Source of the DNA: Aristolochia californica
Taxonomy: Eukaryota > Streptophyta > Magnoliopsida > Piperales > Aristolochiaceae
Direction of reading: 5' to 3'
Length of the DNA: 64,000 bases
NCBI GenBank assembly: GCA_029961685.1
Contig: JARWKL010000015.1
Coordinates: 22,971,220-23,035,219, forward strand
Positions 12,091 to 25,300 of this stretch are shown here, piece by piece (position 1 is the first letter of the stretch; each line of letters starts with the position of its first letter). The translations under genes were made by a program, and so were the position numbers. The notes below the pieces were generated by a model that worked only from the letters and a program-made list of their open reading frames with translations, had not been told where the DNA came from and ran no database searches.

Positions 12091-14156
12091 TTAATTAAAG
12101 AAATTCACCTTTTGATTTTTCTTTACACCGTGAAGAACCCGAACCCAATCACTGCCACAAATCAAAGCTTGAACTGTGTTTGGTGCCAAGGAAGAACGAT
12201 ACGAGTCTATTACTCTACCACCAACACTAAATGTAGACTCTGAAGCTACTGTGGATATGGGAATTACAAGGATGTCTGCTGCCATCTTAGATAATACCCG
12301 AAATTTCATATGATTCACTTTCCACCATTCTAAAACATCAAAATCATATTGTGAAGTTTCCTCACAACTATATACACCTTCTTCAAGATAAATTTCCAAT
12401 TCTGACCTTGGTGAATTAACTATATCCTTTTGTTTCATATAACTCATTAACTTTGACCAACCTGAACTTGATGAAGGCCTACGACTTGTGGAAACACCCA
12501 TAGAGCTAGTACTTGAAACAATCTCTTCATTTCCAATATCCACATTATAAAAAGATACATATTCATCGTAGATCTCATATAAGGTGCGTTGAACTACATT
12601 TATATTCATTGTAGCTTCCTCCTTAGAATATATCACTGGAAAACACATTTCGATCAACTTTAATTTGACCCTTGGATCCAAAACTGAAGCAACAACCATC
12701 AATAAATTGCATTCACCCCAGTACTTCTCAAATTTCTCTTTCATTCTACTAACTATTGTCCTAATGAAAACATTTTCATTTGTAGAATGAAAATCCAGAA
12801 CTTCTTTTACCCTATATACCTCACTAAGGTACAAATTAGAAGTAGGATAGTCACTCCCAGAAATTATATTAGTAACTGCATTAAAAACTTCTAGGATCTC
12901 ACACACCATGTCAACCTTTTCCTATTCATCAAAACTTGGCAAACAATCATAAGTTGGTTCTCTAACTTTAAATCTAGAAAATGCATCTTTGAATTTTAAT
13001 GCAGAAGACAACATGTCATAAGTGGAGTTCCAACGAGTTGGACAATCAATAACCAACCTCTTTTCACCAAGTTCTAATTGTTGTACAATTTCAGAAAAAA
13101 GTGCGAAGTCTAGCCTCAGACAGATTTATGAATTTGACACTTTCATGCACATGATCAATGATATCCTTAATCTGAACAAGACCATCTTGGACTAATAAGT
13201 TCAAAATATGAGCACAACAACGCACATGAAACAATTTTCCACCACACACCAAATTTTTGTTCCTTGAAAAATCTTGTTTCAAAACTCTGATACAAACATC
13301 ATTATATGCAACATTATCAACTGAAATACTAAAAACTTTATTTTCGATCTCCCACTCTTTCAAACACTTGTAAATAGCATCTGCTATATCAACGCCACGA
13401 CGAGGAGGAGGAACATGCACAAAACTTAAGACTCGTTTTTGTAGCTTCCAATTATTGTCAATAAAATGCCCAGTAATAACCATGTATTCAATCTTTTGAT
13501 TTTGGGACTTCCAAAGATTTGTGGTAAGACTAATCTTGTTAATCTCTTTTAACAAAATTTTCAATTTCTTTTTTTCGGCCTCATACACCTCCATACACTC
13601 CTTCTTAATGGTCTTACAGGATATTTTCTCATAATTCATATTTGTCATCTTCATTACAAAATTAAATCCCTCCTCTTCTACTATTATAAATGGATGCTCA
13701 TGCATAAGAATCCAATGAGCAATGAGTACTCTTATTTTAGCTTGATCATATTTTCCTCCAAAATCCATAAAAGGAAGTCCAGATGGACTCTGATCAACAT
13801 TAGATCCCGCTCCCACTGGTTCAAAGTTTAAATTTTTTTGTTTTCTCATTGCCACTTTTCTACTAGTGCAACGTTTCAAATGTCGATTCATATGTGTGGT
13901 CACTCCACTACTAATAACACTCAAATTAATTTTACAATGAACACACTGAGCCTTTTTTTTACCATTAAGTGATACTTCTTTGAATTCCGACCACACGAGA
14001 CTTTTTTTGCCTTTTTGAAGTATGGGTAAAGTCACCTTCATCCTCATTTATGGTAATTTCATTTGGGTCCACTTCTATGACAAAGGGTAGTGACTCTGGT
14101 GGAGTTGAGTCACTATTTATAGTCACACTAGAACTAGTCGTAATTATTGATGTCAA
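12091..14156 (-). pseudogene. hAT transposase (BED zinc finger, hAT C-terminal dimerisation), disabled
   Basis: The 5' frame begins MTSIITTSSSVTINS at 14156. A frameshift in an A-rich run near 14,010 separates it from the BED-type zinc finger (VWSEFKEV, QCVHC, HMNRHLKRC). The central DDE region runs to about 13,091, where a second frameshift follows LSEARLRTFF. The next segment (IDCPTRWNST at about 13,050-13,020, typical of hAT) has an in-frame TAG after LPSFDE near 12,925. The C-terminal domain is intact: PISTVASESTFSVGG, VIDSYRSSLAPNTVQALIC. At roughly 690 codons it matches the Ac/DAYSLEEPER group in length. Two frameshifts plus one stop mean it is probably not functional. I give no repaired reading. 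Confidence 0.92.
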
Positions 14157-14524
14157 TTAAGGAGGTGTTGACATTCTTACTTCTACAAAAAAACAAAATT
14201 ACAAATTAAAAACATAGAGAAAAGAAAGTTATCCAAACAACAAAAATCCTACACATAATTTAAGATACTTGTTTATTCTTAGAGGAAGGTACGTGACGTT
14301 GTGACAATCGGGAACGATCCTTGTCTTTCAATGCAGCGGGGTCTCTTTGAGCCAGTAGCCCTGCACCCAATAGTTTCCAGTCCAATATACCGATCCTTTT
14401 TTATATATAAATTTTAAAACTTCTAAGAGAAGGAAATAAGCATACCAACATTCTCTTTTAATATTCTGATGAAATACAACCTCAATAACAAGAAATTAAT
14501 GATAAAAATGAAAAAAAAAATTCA

Positions 14525-14770
14525 AACCTTACAGAAAGAGAAAGTGTGTTCGCCGTTTAGGGATATCTCCAAAAGCCTTTCCAAGAATGAAGGAGCACTG
14601 TTGAAACGAAACAAGAGTTAGAAATTTTGTAGGGTAAGGTCTGCGACGAAAAAAAAATAGAACATTAAAAAGAAATCTTTCATCCCGTCGAACCGTTGCT
14701 TTCGTCTTGTCATCGAGGAAGAACTTTGGATGAAGAAATTGAAGAGGAAGGATAAAAATCGATTGCAAAA
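14525..14770. repeat. Duplicated hAT internal segment, copy 1
   Basis: ACAGAAAGAGAAAGTGTGTTCGCC..GGGATATCTCCAAAAGCC..GAATGAAG..ACGAAAC..AGGGTAAGGTC recurs in diverged form at about 16,055-16,270. The copies are about 1.5 kb apart in direct orientation within one element, indicating internal duplication or recombination of two hAT copies. Confidence 0.7.
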
Positions 14771-15856
14771 AAGAGAGATAATTTACATCAGTCTATATCT
14801 AACGTATCAATTCAACAAAATATTGGGTCTAAAAATAAAAATTATGTACTGTATTCTGAAATGTTCTGATCTAATATGTATGATGAATACATACTTACAA
14901 GACTTGTTACTAGTCTAACGTAACATAATTGGTTTGAGTTCCATATGCATAAAAAAAAGTTTTGTTTTGGTGAACAATAATTTAATTATTATGGTGAACA
15001 ATAATTTAATTATTATGGTTGTTTTATGGACCACAATATTATATTTAGGAAGAGGAAGAGTTCCATAGGAATAAGAAAAAGGCACATGAAGAAAGAACAA
15101 GCTCTGATCACACCAGATAGGGTTTTTTTTTTACAATTTTGCAGTTAGGACATGATATTTGTCTACCCAATTGATTCAAAGAGCATGTTATCGTAATTTT
15201 AATTCTCTCAAGTTATTGAAAAAAAAAAAAACAGCACCAAGTCACAATAGAAGGTGCAGAAAAAAGGTCAAGACTAATCATTGCATTTTGGATAAAAAAA
15301 GTCCACTACCAGATAAAATATAATTAATATGGACACAATCTATATGAATAGAGATCAATATAAGTAGTGAACTAGCAAAAGTAGATGTGCATTGTACATT
15401 GAAAATGTTGATAATCCACATATTGTGACTAGAAGCAGGGTTTTGAGACTTTGTCCACAGGAAAATCGTATAGGATACCAAATGTAAGACAACATATGAA
15501 TGACGACTGTACAGAATGCAATGCCGAGCAAAGGATGAATGATCCTTTTCAGCTTAAACAGATTCTTAAGAGAGAACAGAAATTTTATGCATTTAAAACC
15601 AATACCGCTGATAGCAATATAGATAGAAATTGGAAGGTCAAAGTTTAGGCCTGTGAGTAATAAGATAATAATCAACTACATGGTCTGCTAAATTCTCTTC
15701 GTGCTTAAAAAAAACCACATGATAGAAAACGATACGAGATAAACTTATTGATTGAGGAAAAAAGGTAAAAAAATGATTAAAATGATATATTTAACTTTAT
15801 CTGGAACATATACAACGAACCCCAGAGTTCTGTCAACCAAAGGCTAACTAGACTTA
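14771..15856. other. hAT internal non-transposase sequence
   Basis: AT-rich sequence lying between two copies of the duplicated segment. Both strands carry only modest open frames (plus-strand 15451-15648, minus-strand 15355-15675). I recognise neither, and they overlap each other antisense. It could be captured host sequence, but there is no family evidence. Confidence 0.35.
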
Positions 15857-16055
15857 CAGAAGATAAAAATGAAAAAAAAAATCAACACTGAAATCACAGA
15901 GGAAAAAAACGTATTGAAAAAAAAAAATCAACACCGAAATTGCAGAGGAAGAAAACATACAGAAGATAAAAATGAAAAACAAAAATCAACTCCGAAATTG
16001 CTGAGAAAGAAAACATACAGAAGATAAAAATGAAAAAAAATAAAATCAAAACTTA
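15857..16055. repeat. Tandem repeat, ~58-bp unit, in hAT
   Basis: A unit AGAAGATAAAAATGAAAAA..ATCAAC.CCGAAATTGC.GAGGAAGAAAACATAC is repeated about 3.5 times. The last two full-spacing copies start near 15,960 and 16,018, a 58-bp period. The second unit is shortened. Confidence 0.8.
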
Positions 16056-16270
16056 CAGAAATAGAGAGTGTTCGCTGTTCGGGGATATCTCCAAAACCTT
16101 TCAAAGAATGAAGAATCACTGGTTAAACGAAACGAGATTTAGAGATTTTATAGGGTTAGGTCGGCGACGCAAAAAAAAAAAATTAAATAAAAATCTTACC
16201 TCCTGTCGGACCGTGGCTTTTGTTCGTCGGCGAGGAAGAACTTCGGATGAAGAAATCGAAGAGGAAGAAG
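16055..16270. repeat. Duplicated hAT internal segment, copy 2
   Basis: Partner of 14525-14770: GTGTTCGCTGTTCGGGGATATCTCC, then AAACGAAACGAGATTTAGAG and TAGGGTTAGGTCGGCGACGC. It sits next to the right subterminal region of the transposon. Confidence 0.7.
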
Positions 16271-16742
16271 ATAGAATAGGAAGAAATCGTAGAGGAAAAC
16301 GAAAAAATCGAAATCTTTGACAGAGATTGAAGAATCGGAGAGGGAGAGGGAGAACGAGGGATTTGAAGACCAAAATCCCCCGTTTCCCATGAATACCCGC
16401 CGACAGACAGTGATTTTTGCGAGAAAATCATGCTGAAACGGCATGGAAATGGCAGGAAATGGCAGAGAAGTATGGGTTCCAGACGGGGTAGGACGGAAGG
16501 GAAGAGACGGGACTCTCTGTCCCGAAAATTTTTTTAGAGGTCCCCCGATTCCCGAATCGCCGCTCGTTAAAACGAGCCGGTTTGCGAGCCGACGAGCCAA
16601 ACCTGGCTCTGCTCGGGTTCGGCTCGTTAATATAAACTAACCTATTTCTGAGCTCGAGCTCGGCTCGAGCTCGATATAAAACTAATCGAACTGAGCCGAA
16701 CTCGAGCGGCTCGCGAACCGGCTCGGTTTGAAGCCACCCCTA

Positions 16743-16750
16743 TCCAGGCC
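16743..16750. repeat. hAT target-site duplication, right copy (TCCAGGCC)
   Basis: Identical to 11055-11062. The sequence immediately after it continues the LINE reverse transcriptase in frame with the sequence before the left copy. Confidence 0.95.
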
Positions 16751-18990
16751 TATGATCTTGCTGAAGCTCAATCTTGAAAAAGCGTTTGATAGGGTGAATT
16801 GAAACTTTATTGGCTCCATGTTTTGGCTCATGGGGTTCTTATCCTTAGCCAGGTTCTCTATCCTTCTAAATGGTGGAGCTTGTGGTTATTTTTGTGCTTC
16901 TAGAGGCCTTTTCCAGGTCGACCCAATCTTCATATATCTCTTGAATATAGTTGCAGAAGGCCTCCCTTGTCACCTCAAGCTTTCCATGGAAGTTGGATGG
17001 ATTAACCCTATTTATTAAGATGGGTGACTTCCTGTCCCATTTGTTCAATTTGTGGATGATCCTATAATCTTCGGGGAATGGAATCTTGATCAGATCTTTA
17101 GTATCAAGGGTCTCCTTCATATGTTAGAGTTGATATTCATACAGAAAATTAACCGGTATATAAAACCACTCTCTTTGGCTTTAACCTTGACCAAAGCCTC
17201 TCTTGCGCAATTTGTATGAGCTCTTGGATGCCATGCTGGGTCTATCCTTGGCACATATCTTAGCCTCCTCTATTAATTGGAAGATCTGATAAACTGCTTT
17301 GAAACCCGGTTATCAGCTCTTGGATTCCATGCTGGGTCTCTCCCTGGCACATATCTTCGCCTGCTCTATTAATTGGAAGTTCTGATAGATTGCTTTGAAA
17401 CCCAGTTATTGAGAGATCCCAACCTAGATTGTCCACTTGGAAGGGAAGGCATCTCTTCAAAGTTGGAAGGCTCGTCCTAATTTAGTTCTACTTAGTGGGC
17501 ATTCCCACTTTGTCTCCTTCCTCCACTGCCCTACCAATGTCGCCAATCGAATTGAGAAACTAATGAGGAACTTTTTATGGAAGGGAGCAACTACGGAATT
17601 CAAGTTCCACTTACTCCAATGGAAGGATGTTTGCTGGCCAAAGCACATTGGTGCCCTGGGCATCAGGCGCATTTGAGAAACAAACATCCCCTCCTTATCA
17701 AATGGTGTTGGAGGCACAATTCTCAGCCTTCCCTTCCTTGGTATGAATTTGTTATTAGAGAGCTTGGAGGAATGCACCAATTCTGGTGGTTTGTTAATGG
17801 TCACACCTATCGGCTCTCCCTGCTTTGGCGCTCCATCTCCTTCAGATTCTTTTGCTCTTTAAGGCCAATGTCTGAAATGCTGCTGGTAATGGTGCAAGAT
17901 AGGTTTTTGGGGTAATCTTTGGTAGGCCATAGCCCCATCGGATGGCCTTCTCTTGCCTCTCTCAACTTGCAATTAACCAACATTCCACCCTTGCCGACGT
18001 TATTGGTGCGGGAAGCCTTCAGCCTTGTTTGGAGTGTTCTCCACGGCAAGATTCTGACCAAGGACAACCTATCCAAGCACGACTCCTTTGACATCCCTTC
18101 TTTATGATCTTTGTGGCGCCACAAATGAAACAATTGATCATATCGTCATCCATTGCCCCTTTTCTTGAAGCATTTGGTGTCATTTCTTTGACCTCTTTGT
18201 GAAGCTAGTCTACGCGCCACTGACCTTCTCTGGTCTCGTTCAGCTCTGCCTTGTGCCTCCTTTCCCCTCCTTGTAGAGACAATGATGAAGGTGCACCTTT
18301 CCTTTATCCCTTTGAGTATTGGGTTTGAGTGCAATTGCAAGAGTACCATCATGTTGCCACCTCTTGGGCCACCACATTTGGTCGTATCTTAATGCATATA
18401 ATTACCTGGCTCTGTACCTTGGATGCACTTGTTGACTCTAGAGGCAATACTCTGAGAAGTAATTGGTCCTCTGTCTCTCGTCTCTTTTTACCCAGATCCA
18501 CCCCCATGACTGAATGGTTCCCCTTGTGAAAGGTGCAATTAAATCTTATGGCCCTTACCTTGAGAACTCGGGGCCTGCTGGTTTTTCAGGCGTGTTTGGG
18601 GACCACTCTGGAGCTGTCCTTGCCTCCTATGTATGGCCACTTGGCGAGACTGACTCCATCACTACTGAGCTTCTGGCCTTGTGGTTTGGGTTAAAGATTT
18701 TTAAAGTCCTCTTCTAGGGTTCCCTCTATGTGGAAGGTAACTCAGTTTTTAATAGCTGGTGCTCGGGCAAGAAGGACCCCCCATGGCACTTATGGTCATT
18801 TTTTTTTTTTGAAATTCAAGACATTTGTGATCTTGTTTGTTGTTGGTTGCATATTCCTAGATTATCAAATTGTTTTGCTGACTCTTTTGCTACAGAGGGG
18901 TAGCCCTCTAATCCCTTGTAGTTAGAGGAACACCCCCCACCCCCACCAATCTGTGTTCTCTTCTTTGGGTTTAATATATTAGAAGTATGA
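16751..18990 (+). mobile_element. LINE (L1-type) 3' part: RT, zinc-binding and RNase H domains
   Basis: It resumes with ILLKLNLEKAFDRVN (16753-16800), the RT A-box, with Asn where a catalytic Asp is expected (KLDLEKAFD in relatives). Next come NIVAEGL (about 16945) and FVQFVDD (about 17040), the [YF]xDD active-site box. After a 96-bp internal duplication come CPTNVANRIEKLMRNFLWKG and LQWKDVCWPKHIGALGIRR (17525-17676), then the zinc-binding zf-RVT motif CGATNETIDHIVIHCPF (about 18112-18163). The RNase H domain follows at about 18,540-18,915 (GPAGFSGVFGDHSGAVLASY, DSITTELLALWFGLK, NCFADSFATEGVAL). It has stops and frameshifts throughout. The 3' border is approximate. Confidence 0.88.
17221..17412 (+). 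repeat. 96-bp tandem duplication within LINE
   Basis: CTCTTGGAT.CCATGCTGGGTCT starts at 17221 and again at 17317. Both copies run through CATATCTT, TATTAATTGGAAG and TGCTTTGAAACCC. The period is 96 bp (32 codons). The repeated peptide corresponds to the L1 segment around PGTYL/DCFET. Confidence 0.85.
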
Positions 18991-19380
18991 AATAGTTTAC
19001 TGGTTCATTGTGCACTTTCAGGAACATTTTTTATGTTTCTCTTGATGAAATTCCAAATACTGCATAATTATTAAGAATATAGAGTTGAAATCAAGCAGGA
19101 TGAGAGTGGGCTCTTGAGAACAACCATGCTTTTACTTCTATTCTGATGTTAATTCCAGTCACACAAACACTAGAACTAATGTTGTACAAAAATCAGAATT
19201 TTTAGATGTCCAGTTTCATTGACACTAATTTCCTTAAAGTGAAAAATATGTACCTGGTGCCTCATTATTCTAACTCATTTTCCAGACAGTTTAATACATT
19301 TGCTTTGTGTGAGGAAAGGTGCAATTCATGTTTTCTACATTACATATGCACTTACTTCCAGGGTTCTTTGTGCAGCTGCA

Positions 19381-22300
19381 ATGGATGATCTGAAAAAGTT
19401 GAGGATTTTGATGGTGTCGGATTTCTTCTATCCCAACTTTGGAGGTGTGGAGAATCACATTTACTACCTATCGCAATGCTTGCTTCAGCTTGGCCACAAG
19501 GTCATATACTAAGATCTTGTTCTCTTCACATATTAGTATGTACAGATACCAATCTATGTTTAGCCATTTGCCATATATTGTGATTTGAGTAGAACATCAT
19601 AAACTGTTTGCTCAACAACTACCAGCACAATCTCAGGTGCCCAGTTGCATGATAAACATAAAGGAAGAGATAAATAACAATGAGCTCAAAATGAATAGTG
19701 GACACAGTGAAAACGGACTTATTGGAGAACAAGGAGTGATTGGATAGTTGTAGAACTAAGTTTGGTCTTGAATTTTGTGAACTTGCTACTCTCTCATGAT
19801 CCTTTAGGCAGTAGATGGGATGTGATGAGCGGTCTGAACTTGCTGCTAGCTGCAAGATGGGTGTGTTCCGATGCCTAGTTATGACACTAATGCACTCCTA
19901 ATTTCATACCTCTGAGACCCTCTACCCATCATCCCCACCCCCCAAAAAAAAAAAAAAAAAAAAAAAAAAAAACAATTGATGCTCTCTTATGATTTTCCTA
20001 ATTTTTGGGTCTTAATAGGTTGGGAATATGTAAGGCATCCTTCATGCTCTGAATTACCAAACCCTGTAGTTTAACTATGTCATTCTGTTGGTCCTATTTT
20101 TTTCTGTTTGCCTTTGTAATCTTCTGAGACAGTGGGATGCGGTGGACCCATTAAGCTGGACCTTGATCTTTCATTTGTGGGACTTACATAAAGCATTGTG
20201 TGACACTTCTCCCTTAATTGTGTCAGCACATTTTTTTTGTTGAACATCAAATTCTGAAGGAGTTAGAAGAGAAAAGAAGAGGAGGAAGAAGAAAGAATTG
20301 CTGCAGAAGCTGAGGCAGTTGTCAGGGAGAAACCTGACCCCTGTTGCCCTTTCGTATTCACTTAACTGAAATTGCTACTGAAGGTTAGTTTCGTCTTTTA
20401 CACTAGCTGTAATGTCTAGAGTTTATACTATCTTATTCGACATGATTAGATCTGTCTCTAGTTTTATTTTCATGTAATTTGAGTAGGTATATTGGGAGAT
20501 ATAAGGGTTTAGTTGTTTTTAAGTGTCAGGGCATTTTTGTAAATTGACTTTAATCCACTTAATGAAAGTGATTGGTGGTCAAGCATGATCCCCAGCGAGA
20601 GTCATTCAGAACTCTCTCTTTTCTCAACTCTCTCCTTCTTCTCCCTTTCAATTCCTCTCTCCACTCTCTTTGATTTTATACTTTTTTCAGATAACAAAAG
20701 ATTATGTTGCCTTTCTTTTTTATATAAAATGAATTCTTATTTTGCCCATCATGATTAAGCAGCATAGACATAAATCTAAGGCCAATAACTGAAACCTAAT
20801 ATTCTTTGCAGAATGGAAGGTATTAGGGGAAGAAAGGTACACCGGCAAAGTCTTATATCAACTCCTATATTTCTAAGGAAAAAAAAGACGCACCTATCTG
20901 TCTGTAGGTATATGAGAGAGAAGGAAACAAGGACCAAACTATCCATAAGAAAATTTACCAAAATACCCTTGTCTTACAACTTTCAACAACATTGTCCATT
21001 GAAAGCATAGTGAAGTCCTGACAAATCTCTGGTTGATTGCAAACCCTTTTTGAATTTTTATTTGAAAATAATTCTCTAGGTTTCATACATTTTGCTAAAT
21101 GCATTTATATTTTCAGCTATTGCAATGAATGCATCATCCATTTTTTACTTTGTGGTATCTCAGGTGGTGGTTATGACACATGCTTATGGAACTCGTTCAG
21201 GAGTACGGTATATGACTGGTGGTCTGAAAGTCTACTATGTGCCATGGAAACCATTTCTTTTGCAAAACACTCTCCCTACCTTTTATGGAACGCTACCCAT
21301 CTTAAGAACAATTCTAGTTCGGGAAAAAATATCTTTAGTTCATGGTCACCAAGCTTTTTCAACCCTTTGTCATGAAGCATTAATGCATGCACGAACTATG
21401 GGTTACAGAGTTGTATTCACTGATCACTCACTTTATGGTTTTTCTGACATTGGAAGCATTCATATGAATAAGGTGTTACAGTTTACTTTGGCTGACATCA
21501 ATCAGGCAATATGTGTTTCTCATACTAGCAAAGAGAACACAGTTTTGAGGTCAGGGTTGCCTCCCGAGAAAGTCTTCATGATACCAAATGCTGTGGATAC
21601 TGCAATGTTTAAGCCTGCTTCTAAGCGTCTCAGTTATGATGAGATTGTTATAGTTGTAATAAGTAGATTGGTCTATCGAAAAGGTGCAGATCTATTAGTG
21701 GAAGTTATTCCAGAAGTATGCCGTCTGTACCCAAACGTGAGTCATTTGTCTCATGCTTCCATCTTTATTTTTTGGAATAGTGCAGGCAGGACATGATGCT
21801 GTGCTTAGTAATAATTATTATGATTATCCTTGCAGTACAAATGAATAATAGTTGTTTATAATGATATGCATATTGGTTGCCATACCATCTAAAATGCCAG
21901 GTAGCTTTCACTGTTTTCTCTGCCTCCATTTTTTTATGCACCTGCAATTCATCTTTATCCTTTCTTGGAATTTAAGACTATTGAAATCTAAGAAGTGGTA
22001 TTGTTTTTCTAAAGACCTTAGGTCTTGACATTCATGTCTCACATGTGAAATCATATAAATTGTCACCCATTGAACTATTATAACCATTTTTAAATGTCTT
22101 TCAACTGTATATTTTTCTCAACTGACTATCCTCTCATTGAGAAGTCGAACCATCATCATGGTTATCTTTGGAGACTTCTCCTTTCTAAATTTAGGAGGCT
22201 ACATGAGTTCTTCTCCATTCTTAATTGTTGGAATTGATCACTATTGGTTCTAAATTGAGTGAATTGGATGCTGAATTGCCCTAATTGAATTCGGTGTGGG

Positions 22301-25300
22301 ACCCACTTGATTGTGCAAACATAGAAATTTGGGAAAAGTGTTTCCCTTTGGTTAATTGACGCTATAGTGTACTAAATTGTGGTGTTTGGTGATATTTAAT
22401 GGTTGATTCCAACACACGGGTTACTGTCTAGAGGACTTCTAAGAGTTCAGATGTGAAATTCTCTCAGTCTATTCAGATAACTATGATCCGGTTGAATGGA
22501 TCGAATTATGTAAACTAGTCCAGATCAGTTTTGATGTATTTAAGGGCCAGAAGAATGACAAAATATATAATTGATGATCCCCCGGTGCTTATTACTGAAG
22601 ATTGGGTGGCAGAAGATAATTTACTAATGACCTTGTTGGTCAACCGTATGTAATCTAGATTTAGTGACCAAAATACCCCCGAACTTGTATTTTAACAATT
22701 CATTTCTGGAATATTGGTCTAGCACACAACTCAAGAAACCATCTACACCCCCATGAGACTGAACCCAACACTTTACACTGAGAACCCTTCTTGTGGCCAT
22801 TGCGCTAAAGGCTCAATCCATGTCATTCTTCTCCATTCAACTTTCTTTTGCTAGTTCCATGTTAAGAATCTTTAGTAATTTAAATAATTACACTATTCAA
22901 AATCAATATCGTCCAACAAGCTTTATTCTTGGGTTCCATAGTTAGGACTTAAATGAAAACCATTATGTTCAGGTGGTTAGCATTGTTCTATCAATCAAAG
23001 TTCTAGATCATGAGGAATCTCTGGTGATGCTATAAATATTCTTACTCTAGTTTAAATACTAGTTTACCGCTTTTGTTGAAAATGACAGAAGTAATTTTAC
23101 CCAAGTATGTCTACTTGGTAAGAGTTTGTAGGCTGTTTACTATTAGCTTTCTTTTAGTCTCTATTTCTCTCTCTCTCTAACGGGGAAGATTGTTGTTGAA
23201 AGGTCCGCTTCATCATTGGAGGAGACGGGCCAAAACGCGTACGGTTGGAAGAGATGAGGGAGAAGCACTCTTTACAAGATAGAGTTGAAATGTTGGGGCC
23301 TGTTCCACATGCTCATGTGCGATCTGTATTAATTACTGGTCATATTTTTCTGAACAGGTATTCTTCATGAGAATCCATCGCCTTTTGTTTCCCATATGAT
23401 TACGTTACATAGGAATTGGAATTTTATTATCACAATTTCGTGGTCTCTTCTCTGATCTTACATTTATGGTACCCTGTTTCTTTTCTGAAGTTTGAAATTT
23501 TTAACTTTCATAATATAATCTTCTTATACAATCTGGTGCAACTGTCTACATACCTGTCCTCTCCCCCTAACTATGTTATGATATCATTCAGACCATTCAA
23601 AAGAACAGCAAAAACAACTAACATTCAGTCAGCAGATGCTAGAAGCATTTTACAAATCTACTCTGTGAATGCTATAGTAGTAAATATTCTTTTAATTTAA
23701 TTGCTGCTTTAGGTGTGAAAACATCTTCAGGCCCATTTTTTGCTGTTTCTTTTCTGTGAGATGTATCTCCATTCATGTGGCCTGTAGTGCAGCGTCTTAG
23801 GCATTGGTTCAATGTTTGCATCAGGTGTTTATAAATGGGAGATCTTGGGTTCAAGCTCATTGAGCAGTGACCGTCATGCATGCTTCCATTTATCTACTTA
23901 GTTGTCTATGGTTGTCCAGTCTGTGAGGGTATTGGATCATGTTCTCTCCATTATCAGTTTTGGTTTTCTGTTCTAGCCACTCCATATTTCAAAAGTTTTT
24001 TCCTCTGCAATGTTGTCTGGTCTTACTGTGTGAGTAGCCACTATTTCATGGATTCACATACCAAAGGATGCCTACTGCTTGGCATATTTTTATCACAAGA
24101 GACGCAGTCCTCCAACAACACATTGATACTGGAGACTAGCGCTCTCACCAATCCTAGATCTGTATTTTTTTGTTTTTTATGTATATGTTTAAACTTTGCT
24201 TGGTCTATGCAATCTAGCTCTATATTTTCCCTCAGGTTTTTCACTTTTTAAAATATGCATACCTATCTAAAAACAGTTTTCTAAGGACAGTTCAGCTTCC
24301 AATCTGGACTCGCTTACTTCTTTGCAGCTCACTAACAGAAGCATTTTGTATTGCTATTCTGGAGGCTGCGAGTTGTGGATTGCTAACTGTCAGTACACGA
24401 GTTGGGGGTGTTCCAGAGGTACATATTTCAAAAAAAATTATCTGCCTCTGGTGGACCCGATTTAGTGCTTCTGCCTTTTCTACATTTTTTATTTGATAAA
24501 TTATTTCACTACTCTTTCTGTGGCTCCTGTAGGTTCTACCTGATGACATGATTGTACTTGCAGAACCTGACCCTAGTGATATGGTACAAGCAATTAAGAA
24601 AGCTATAAAAATACTTCCAGCTATTGATCCCCATGTTATGCACCTTCGTGTGAGTTTCCTAATACCTGAAACACATTTTTTAGTTGTTGTTGTTGTTGTT
24701 GTTTCAAGTGTTGATGTTGTTTTCAGATATATCTAGTTGCTGTTTGAGAAATTGAGTTTTTGTGAGCTGATTGCTATTATTTCTCTTAATGTGGAGAGGT
24801 TGTCCTATTGTCTTTATCTTACTATTTAACCACTTATGAAGTGGATTCTCTTCTTTGATAAGCTGTGATGCCTATTTTTGAAATACTGTCGTCTAAATTG
24901 CATTTCTTGTTTTGTATCTATTTTTTCCTAATGAATAGTCAATCAGTGTGTGTTCTTAGCACATCGATCAGATTAATATCTTAGTTTTATTTCAGATTAA
25001 AGAACTGTATAGTTGGTATGATGTGGCCAGAAGAACAGAGATTGTATACAACCGCGCACTGCATTACCCCAGCGAAAATCTTCTAAAGCGACTTTCACGG
25101 TATTCTTTTATAAACTTCTTTGAAAAGAATGGTTGACTAAAGTTCCTGGTTAATTGAGTTCAAAGGAAAGAAACGTAACAAATGGTTCATCTCAATGTGT
25201 TTGGTACAGAAACTCACCAAGTCCTTTGTTTTTATGATAGTTGACCTAATTGCATCTCAAAGTATAGATCTGGCTGAACCATACATCCCACAGTTACTAG

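Larger units (their letters stand above)
11063..16742 (-). mobile_element. hAT transposon, 5,680 bp, nested in LINE
   Basis: The termini are TACGGGTGGC on the left and GCCACCCCTA on the right, imperfect inverted repeats differing at one base over ten. They are flanked by the perfect 8-bp duplication TCCAGGCC. Both subterminal regions (11075-11245 and 16560-16730) are packed with CGAGCTCGAGC/GAGCCGAGC motifs, typical of transposase-binding arrays. Inside, on the minus strand, is a broken hAT transposase gene (12091-14156), followed by about 2.4 kb without transposase similarity. The same termini recur at 6799, 34651 and 55341-57134, so this copy represents the coding relative of a family present at least four times in the window. 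Confidence 0.95.

Noticed and set aside
16030..16640. Several overlapping frames on both strands near the hAT right end
   Set aside because: Arg/Glu- or Ser/Phe-rich readings of purine-rich subterminal DNA; overlapping in all frames, none family-like.
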